Source: CAMYLY01 sp039587215 (GTDB taxonomy: Bacteria > Gemmatimonadota > Gemmatimonadetes > Gemmatimonadales > GWC2-71-9). From it: 19,508 bases of DNA. Below are positions 15,523-19,508 of the stretch, piece by piece. Below the pieces are notes generated by a model. That model was not told the DNA's origin, made no database searches, and saw only the letters and a list, made by a program, of their open reading frames with translations. Position 1 is the first letter of the stretch. Each line of letters opens with the position of its first letter. The stretch lies in assembly GCA_039587215.1 (NCBI GenBank), contig JBDHIW010000022.1:1-19508 (forward strand), given 5' to 3'. The translations under genes were made by a program, and so were the position numbers.

Positions 15523-16748
15523 CAGTCCACCCCGAACGCCTTGGCCACGCGCGCGGCGCTCCGTACCCCGTCCTCGTGGAATCCGAAGCCCCAATACGCC
15601 CCGCAGAAGTGCGTGCGATCCACGCCGCTGATCTCCCCGTGTCGCTCCTGTGCGGCCGCGCCCTCGAGCGTCGTGCGCGGGTGCGCGTATCGCATCGTCG
15701 CGAGGACGGTCGACGGGTCGATGAGGTCGCCCGCGTTCAGGGACACGCAGTACGTCCGATCGGCATTCAGGGACTGCAGCACGTTCATGTTGTAGGTGAC
15801 GGTGACGGGTGCGTCCTCGGCGCCCCGAATGTGGTAGTTCCACGCGCCCCAGGCCCGCCGTCGGGTCGGAAGCACGGACGTGTCCGTGTGCAGCACGACG
15901 TCGTTGCTTTGATAGGGCAGGGCGCCGAGGATGGCCGATTCCGCCGGCGTCGCGTCCTCGAGCACGGTCAGCGCCTGGTCCGCATGGCACGCCAACACCA
16001 CGTGGTCGAACCGCTCGCCGTCCACGAGAACGTGATCCTCGACCCGTCGCACCGACGTGACCGGCGTGCGCATTCGGATGGTGGCGCGCAGGCCGGCCAA
16101 GAGCGCCTCGACGTACCGTTGCGAGCCGCCGCGAACGACGCGCCACTCCGGTCGGTCATCCACCGTGAGCATTCCGTGGTGCTCGAAGAACTGGACGAAG
16201 AACGCGGTGGGCATCTCGAGGACGCTGCGTCGTGGGATCGACCAGAGCGCGGACCCCATGGGAACGAGGTAGTGCTCGCGCACCTCGGGACCATAGCCCG
16301 CGCGGCGCAGGTACTCGCCCAGCGTCTCGCGGGCATCGCCCTCGGCCACCGCGCGCGGCGCCTCCCGATTGAAGCGCAGGATGTCCCGGACCATCCGGTA
16401 GAACGTCGGCCGGAAGAGGTTCCGGCGCTGCGCGAAGAGCTGCCGCAGGGTCGACCCGTTGTACTCCAGCCCCGTGCGATCGCATCGCACGCTGAAGCTC
16501 ATCGAGGACGGTTGGGTCGCGACACCCAATCGCGCGAGGAGATCCGTGAACAGGGGGTAGTTCCGCTCGTTGTAGACGATGAACCCCGTGTCCACCGCCC
16601 ACGTGGCGTCGCCGTCCGTCGTCGTGACCGTGTGCACGTGACCGCCGAGCCGTGCGTCGGCCTCGAACAGCGTGACGTCGAACCGGCGATCCAGAAGGTA
16701 CGCGACGACGAGGCCGGACACCCCGCTGCCGACCACCGCGACCCGCAT
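15519..16748 (-). CDS. FAD-dependent amine-oxidase-like oxidoreductase
   Basis: 409 residues. The N-terminus is a dinucleotide fold: VVGSGVSGLVVAYLL with G7, G9 and G12, followed by Glu29 (LFEAD), which contacts the FAD ribose, then LGGHVHTV. The C-terminus carries the second FAD-contact region CGAYWGFGFHEDGVRSA (about 387-403). This is the 'NAD/FAD-binding' amine-oxidase relative that travels with DUF1365 and CFA genes, related to phytoene desaturases and squalene-associated oxidases rather than to true amine oxidases. It probably oxidises or desaturates a lipid. ATG 16748 is chosen because the FAD motif begins at once and it shares one base with the desaturase stop (TGATG). Confidence 0.93.
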   Translation of the reverse strand: MRVAVVGSGVSGLVVAYLLDRRFDVTLFEADARLGGHVHTVTTTDGDATWAVDTGFIVYNERNYPLFTDLLARLGVATQPSSMSFSVRCDRTGLEYNGSTLRQLFAQRRNLFRPTFYRMVRDILRFNREAPRAVAEGDARETLGEYLRRAGYGPEVREHYLVPMGSALWSIPRRSVLEMPTAFFVQFFEHHGMLTVDDRPEWRVVRGGSQRYVEALLAGLRATIRMRTPVTSVRRVEDHVLVDGERFDHVVLACHADQALTVLEDATPAESAILGALPYQSNDVVLHTDTSVLPTRRRAWGAWNYHIRGAEDAPVTVTYNMNVLQSLNADRTYCVSLNAGDLIDPSTVLATMRYAHPRTTLEGAAAQERHGEISGVDRTHFCGAYWGFGFHEDGVRSAARVAKAFGVDW

Positions 16749-17635
16749 CAGGATGCGGCGGTGAGCAGTCGTTTCGGGACGGGCCGGAGCTCCGAGATGA
16801 TCCGCAGCCGCGCGAGGATCCACAGCGCGTAGTAGGTCAGATCGATCTCCCACCAGAAGAACCCTTGGCGAGCGGAGCCGGGGTACTTGTGATGGTTGTT
16901 GTGCCACCCTTCGCCGAACGTGATGAGCGCGAGCAGCAGGCTGTTGCCGCTGTCGTCGCCTGTCTCGTACCGCTGCTTCCCGAGCTGATGCGCCAGCGAA
17001 TTGATGAAGCACGTCCCGTGAAAGAGCACGACGGTACTGATGAAGAATCCCCAGATCAGCAGCTGCGCCCCGCCGAGGAGGAACAGCGTCGTGGCCAGGA
17101 GCACCGGGACCAGGATGTCGAATCGGTCTAGGAAGCGGAGCTCGGGGTACTTGGCGAGATCGCGCACTTCGGCGAGATCCGTCGGGAAGTTCCCGGGGGC
17201 AGTGATCCAGCCCATGTGGCTCCACCAAAACCCGTGATGGCGGGGGGAATGGACATCGTGCTCGGTATCCGAGTGCCGATGGTGCTTGCGGTGGTGCGCG
17301 GCCCACCACAGCGGCCCCCGCTGGGCCGAGCTCGCCCCGAGTACGGCGAACGCGAACTGGAAGAACCGCGACGTCTTGAACGTCCGGTGCGAGAAATACC
17401 GATGGTAGAACCCGGTGATTGCGAACATCCGTACCGCATAGAGGGCCCCCGCGACCCCCACCGCGGTCCAACTCCACCCCACCCAGATGACGCCGAGGCA
17501 GGCGGCGTGCACCCCGATGAACGGGATCACGCGATACCAGTCCACCACGTCGGTTGCCCCCATGGCGTCCTCGCCGGCGGCGTGGGTGTCGAACCAGAGT
17601 AGCAGCTTCTTGATGATCGATGGGCGCTGACCCAT
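16748..17635 (-). CDS. Membrane fatty-acyl desaturase (acyl-CoA/phospholipid delta-9 type)
   Basis: 295 residues. Three histidine boxes bind the di-iron centre: H78-RYFS-H83, H114-H115-RK-H118-H119 and H245-NN-H248-H249. H43, H129 (HDVHSPRHH) and N212-S213..H216 are the extra family ligands. About four membrane segments surround them. The product would be cis-unsaturated acyl chains, the natural substrates for the two CFA-family enzymes of the same operon. I chose the ATG at 17635 because GGGAG lies 5 bases before it. An in-frame ATG at 17698 would add 21 residues that lack family similarity and begin at the edge of the upstream hairpin. It is the first gene of the packed seven-gene operon; a fasciclin gene is 102 bases upstream. 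Confidence 0.94.
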   Translation of the reverse strand: MGQRPSIIKKLLLWFDTHAAGEDAMGATDVVDWYRVIPFIGVHAACLGVIWVGWSWTAVGVAGALYAVRMFAITGFYHRYFSHRTFKTSRFFQFAFAVLGASSAQRGPLWWAAHHRKHHRHSDTEHDVHSPRHHGFWWSHMGWITAPGNFPTDLAEVRDLAKYPELRFLDRFDILVPVLLATTLFLLGGAQLLIWGFFISTVVLFHGTCFINSLAHQLGKQRYETGDDSGNSLLLALITFGEGWHNNHHKYPGSARQGFFWWEIDLTYYALWILARLRIISELRPVPKRLLTAAS

Positions 17636-17698
17636 GAGCTCTCCCGATGGTCGGGTCGACGGGGTCAGTAAAGTGCGGTGGGGAGGGACAAATGCCAA

Positions 17699-17730
17699 GC
17701 CGGGCGAGCGGGGTAATCCGCCCGCCCGGC
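17699..17730 (-). terminator. GC-rich hairpin between fasciclin and desaturase genes
   Basis: GCCGGGCG (17699-17706) pairs perfectly with CGCCCGGC (17723-17730). After one mismatch four more pairs extend the stem inward. It begins 7 bases past the fasciclin stop on the minus strand. The following bases read TTGGCATTTG, not a proper T run. So it may be a weak terminator, allowing some read-through into the lipid operon, or an mRNA-stabilising element. Confidence 0.6.
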
Positions 17731-17737
17731 TCGGGCA

Positions 17738-18244
17738 TTACTCGTCGGCCTTCGGAAGGACCACGGTGTCGATTACGTGGATGACACCATTGCGAGCCAT
17801 GATGTCCGTTTTGATGACGTGCGCGTTGTCGACCATCGGGACCCCGTTCATGATGGACACGGTCAGCGACTGACCCTGGACCGTCTGCGCCTCGCTGAGT
17901 CCGGCGACGTCGGCCGCGAGGACCTTGCCTGCGACCACGTGGTAGGTCAGGATGCCCTTCAGCTTCTCGATGTTCTCGGGCCGCAGGAGGCTCTCGACGG
18001 TGCCCTCGGGCAACTTGGCGAAGGCTTCGTCCGTCGGCGCAAATACCGTGAACGGCCCGTCGCCCTTCAAGACGTCGACCAGGCCGGCGGCCTTCAACGC
18101 GGCCACGAGGGTATTGAACGATCCAGCCGAGACCGCGATGTCGACGATGTCAGGCTGCGCCGACTCGTACTGGGCGAGAGCGGGCTGCGCTGAGGCGCCG
18201 AGCATGGCGACGACGGCCAAAGTGCTGAGTGTCGAGCGGATCAT
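17738..18244 (-). CDS. Exported fasciclin (FAS1) domain protein
   Basis: 168 residues. A signal peptide (MIRSTLSTLAVVAMLGASA...ALAQ, about 1-25) is followed by one full FAS1 domain. Its H1 motif is FTVFAPTDEAFAKLP (about 65-79), its H2 motif NGVIHVIDTVVLP at the end (about 152-164), with ILTYHVV between. FAS1 proteins mediate adhesion or small-molecule binding outside the cell. An AGGAG eight bases before ATG 18244 supports the start. It lies between the LitR-type regulator and the lipid operon. From memory, a fasciclin gene also belongs to the singlet-oxygen regulon of Rhodobacter sphaeroides, which fits the light-response reading. Its promoter (18382-18409) overlaps the putative operator. 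Confidence 0.95.
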   Translation of the reverse strand: MIRSTLSTLAVVAMLGASAQPALAQYESAQPDIVDIAVSAGSFNTLVAALKAAGLVDVLKGDGPFTVFAPTDEAFAKLPEGTVESLLRPENIEKLKGILTYHVVAGKVLAADVAGLSEAQTVQGQSLTVSIMNGVPMVDNAHVIKTDIMARNGVIHVIDTVVLPKADE

Positions 18245-18293
18245 GATTGGGACTCCTGAGATTTAAGACTTCACTGAGTAGGTGTCGAGGTGC

Positions 18294-18314
18294 GGGGCCG
18301 CGAGGCGCGGCCCC
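18294..18314 (-). other. Perfect GC hairpin in the fasciclin leader
   Basis: GGGGCCGCG (18294-18302) and CGCGGCCCC (18306-18314) form a 9-bp stem with a 3-base loop. It lies about midway in the predicted 130-base 5' leader of the fasciclin mRNA, 50 bases before the start codon and clear of the ribosome-binding site. No T run follows on either strand. It could slow RNase attack on the leader, act as an attenuator, or be incidental. Confidence 0.5.
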
Positions 18315-18361
18315 ATCTATTTGGAAAGAGCGCAACGTTCAATGCTCGGTGGAGCATCTGC

Positions 18362-18447
18362 TGTCGAACTCCTGTCTAGGAAAGGTAGCCTGTAAGAGCA
18401 TTTTGTCAATCTTTTGTAGCATTTAGTTATTTGACAACTCTTAGACA
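18362..18447. promoter_or_regulatory. Candidate LitR/CarH operator: GACA/TGTC elements at 11-bp spacing
   Basis: Pairs of short elements sit exactly 11 bp apart. On +: TTGACA (18431) and TAGACA (18442). Read on -: TTGACA (18404-18409) with CTACAA (about 18414-18419), and TAGACA (18373-18378) with TCGACA (18362-18367). One pair covers each -35 box. As I recall, CarH-type repressors bind 11-bp direct repeats of an nTnTACA-like element across the promoter. Binding here is an inference; the sequence match is looser (GACA rather than TACA). Confidence 0.45.
18382..18409 (-). promoter_or_regulatory. Promoter of the fasciclin gene
   Basis: On the minus strand, -35 TTGACA (18409-18404) is a perfect match, with a 16-bp spacer to -10 TACCTT (18387-18382). 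The start of transcription would fall near 18375, giving a leader of about 130 bases. This is a housekeeping sigma-type promoter in an AT-rich stretch of otherwise GC-rich DNA. Confidence 0.65.
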
Positions 18448-18459
18448 TGGCTCTATGTT
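18431..18459 (+). promoter_or_regulatory. Promoter of the LitR-type regulator gene
   Basis: -35 TTGACA (18431-18436) and -10 TATGTT (18454-18459) are separated by an ideal 17 bp. Transcription would start near 18466, only about 4 bases before the ATG at 18470, so the mRNA may be leaderless. The -35 boxes of this promoter and of the divergent fasciclin promoter are only 21 bp apart, so one bound protein could control both. Confidence 0.65.
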
Positions 18460-18469
18460 GTTCGTCACT

Positions 18470-19414
18470 ATGGGGTTAGAACTCTCGACGGATCCACGTC
18501 ATCCAATCCAAGTCGTCGCGCGGCGAGCGGGCCTGTCCGCCGACGTGCTACGCGCGTGGGAGCGACGATACGGCGCGGTCACTCCCGGTCGAAGTTCGAG
18601 CGGGCGCCGGCTCTACTCTGACCTGGATGTGGAACGGCTGCGGTTGATCCGACTCGCGATCAATGCGGGCCGTCGGATCGGGCAGGTGGCCGCGCTCGAT
18701 CTCGCATCCCTGCGCGAGCTCGTGGACGAGGACAGGGCGGCAGAAGGCTCGCGTCCGCGCGACGCCTCGACCGCGCCGGATTCGGCGGAGCGGGACTTCG
18801 TCGTTGGCGCGATGATCGCCGTCAAAGCGTGCGATGCCGGGCGCCTGCGGCACGTGCTGCAGCGCGCGATGGTCACGCTCTCTCCCGATCGCTTCCTGGA
18901 ACAGGTGGCCCGTCCGCTCATGGGGGAGATCGGGCGCCTCTGGGCCGCTGGGGAGATGTCCCCGGGCCACGAGCACATGGCTTCCGGCGTGCTCCGGCAG
19001 ATTCTGACGCAGCTTGCCGCCCTGGCCCAGCCGGTCGAGGGTGCGCCCCACATCGTCGTCGCGACACTCGCGCTGCAAGCGCACGAGCTCGGCGCCATGA
19101 TGGTGTCCGCCGTGGCTGCCCTCGAGGGGTGGAGGACCACGTTCCTCGCCGGGGATCTTCCCGCGGAGGAGATCGCGCGCGTGGCCGAGCTCACCGGTGC
19201 CCGCGCGGTGGCCGTGAGCGTGACGACGCCGGCGGAGAACGTGAGCAAAGAACTCGAACGACTCGCGTCGCTCACGGGGGATGGAGTTGCGCTGTTGGTG
19301 GGCGGCCAGGCCGCCGCGGGGTACGACGACGCGATCCGGGCCGCCGGGGCAGTCAGCCTCCGGGACATCCCGAGTCTGCGTGCCGTGCTTCAGGCGCTCG
19401 CGGTTGCGGCCTGA
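18470..19414 (+). CDS. litR: LitR/CarH-type MerR regulator with B12-binding domain
   Basis: 314 residues. The N-terminal MerR helix-turn-helix is clear: IQVVARRAGLSADVLRAWERRYG (13-35 in two parts) and GRRLYSDLDVERLRLI (45-60). The light-sensing half follows: a four-helix B12-cap region with W158 and, ten residues on, E168-H169 (the W-x9-E-H motif that holds the adenosyl group in CarH). The Rossmann-type cobalamin domain has H205-E-L-G208, the lower-ligand His. The usual acid two residues before it is Gln203. Later S-x-T (SVTTP) and LLVGGQAA are the other B12-fold motifs. Known relatives bind adenosylcobalamin in the dark, form tetramers and repress; light breaks the Co-C bond and releases DNA. 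Here it probably represses the fasciclin-lipid genes and itself. I prefer ATG 18470 to the TTG at 18431 because the latter overlaps the -35 box and adds residues outside the fold. Confidence 0.92.
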   Translation: MGLELSTDPRHPIQVVARRAGLSADVLRAWERRYGAVTPGRSSSGRRLYSDLDVERLRLIRLAINAGRRIGQVAALDLASLRELVDEDRAAEGSRPRDASTAPDSAERDFVVGAMIAVKACDAGRLRHVLQRAMVTLSPDRFLEQVARPLMGEIGRLWAAGEMSPGHEHMASGVLRQILTQLAALAQPVEGAPHIVVATLALQAHELGAMMVSAVAALEGWRTTFLAGDLPAEEIARVAELTGARAVAVSVTTPAENVSKELERLASLTGDGVALLVGGQAAAGYDDAIRAAGAVSLRDIPSLRAVLQALAVAA

Positions 19415-19508
19415 GCTGCGACCGTTCCGTCGCGCACGGCTCGTTCCCGAATACGCCTCAGCATGCCGCGAAACATGACCGCGTGTACCGGGAAGAGCGC
19501 GTACCAGT
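19390..19508 (-). CDS. C-terminal end of a DUF2867-type NAD(P)-binding protein (partial)
   Basis: Reading the minus strand from the window edge gives 38 residues ending in TGA (19392-19390). They begin WYALFPVHAVMFRGML and continue with a basic/Ala-rich tail. That Y-W-Y-x-L-x-P-x-H-x-x-x-F-x-G-M-L ending is what I remember from SDR-like proteins with a C-terminal DUF2867 domain. These are often encoded near CFA, DUF1365 and SRPBCC genes. The frame overlaps the 3' end of the regulator gene by 25 bases in opposite orientation. The N-terminal dinucleotide fold is outside the window, so the call is tentative. Confidence 0.6.
   Translation of the reverse strand, partial: WYALFPVHAVMFRGMLRRIRERAVRDGTVAAQAATASA

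Noticed and set aside
15576..16832. 418-residue open frame on + opposite the FAD oxidoreductase
   Set aside because: It is antisense to a clearly recognisable enzyme, has no family features, and long stop-free shadows are expected at this GC content.
17636..17698. Longer desaturase start at 17698
   Set aside because: The extra 21 residues are not family-like, and a good ribosome-binding site precedes the ATG at 17635.
11284..19414. Carotenoid-synthesis cluster, since CarH/LitR regulators often control one
   Set aside because: No phytoene synthase, GGPP synthase or true phytoene desaturase is present; the FAD enzyme is the DUF1365/CFA-associated type.
1..19508. Mobile elements, CRISPR arrays, tRNA or rRNA genes
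   Set aside because: I looked for transposase or integrase proteins, terminal repeats, regularly spaced repeats and RNA-gene features on both strands and found none.

Overview
This is a GC-rich bacterial window with codon use typical of a high-GC organism and about a dozen densely packed genes. Two long Ser/Thr kinases that each carry a TolB-like domain and TPRs, a cysteine-rich lipoprotein of unknown family and a beta-lactamase-fold hydrolase all lie together. That mix is characteristic of Gemmatimonadota, or possibly a neighbouring phylum rich in eukaryote-like kinases. The assignment is inferred from gene style, not from a marker gene.

Left part (1-5311, + strand): the 3' part of a membrane-anchored kinase sensor (1-2484), a 301-base gap with two tandem hairpins, then a large lipoprotein (2786-5230) closed by a very strong terminator (5251-5295). 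Middle (5312-7185, - strand): an SCP2-R2lox fusion protein followed by a small zinc-ribbon protein. A divergent gap leads to a second, apparently soluble kinase/TolB/TPR protein (7482-9725) and an exported beta-lactamase-family serine hydrolase (9811-11262), both on +.

Right part (11284-19414) is the most interesting region. Seven minus-strand genes are packed with 1-4 base overlaps or 2-3 base gaps. In transcription order they are a fatty-acid desaturase, an FAD-dependent amine-oxidase-like oxidoreductase, DUF1365, a cyclopropane-fatty-acid-synthase (CFA) paralogue, DUF1295, a second CFA-family methyltransferase of the coclaurine-N-methyltransferase-like type, and an SRPBCC protein. Upstream of them on the same strand is an exported fasciclin protein. 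Divergent from fasciclin is a MerR-type B12-binding regulator of the LitR/CarH photoreceptor family. The fasciclin/regulator intergenic region holds two back-to-back promoters with perfect TTGACA -35 boxes, and copies of an (A/T)nGACA-like element spaced 11 bp apart, the spacing I recall for CarH operators. Together these suggest a light- and cobalamin-controlled membrane-lipid modification system, plausibly a defence against photo-oxidative (singlet oxygen) stress. The desaturase would supply double bonds, the two SAM enzymes would alkylate them, and the FAD, DUF1365 and DUF1295 proteins would process the product further. The final product (cyclopropane, methyl-branched, furan or other) cannot be read from sequence alone.

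The last 119 bases hold the C-terminus of a convergent gene, probably a DUF2867-type NAD(P)-binding epimerase/reductase. I saw no tRNA, rRNA, CRISPR array, insertion sequence or other mobile element.
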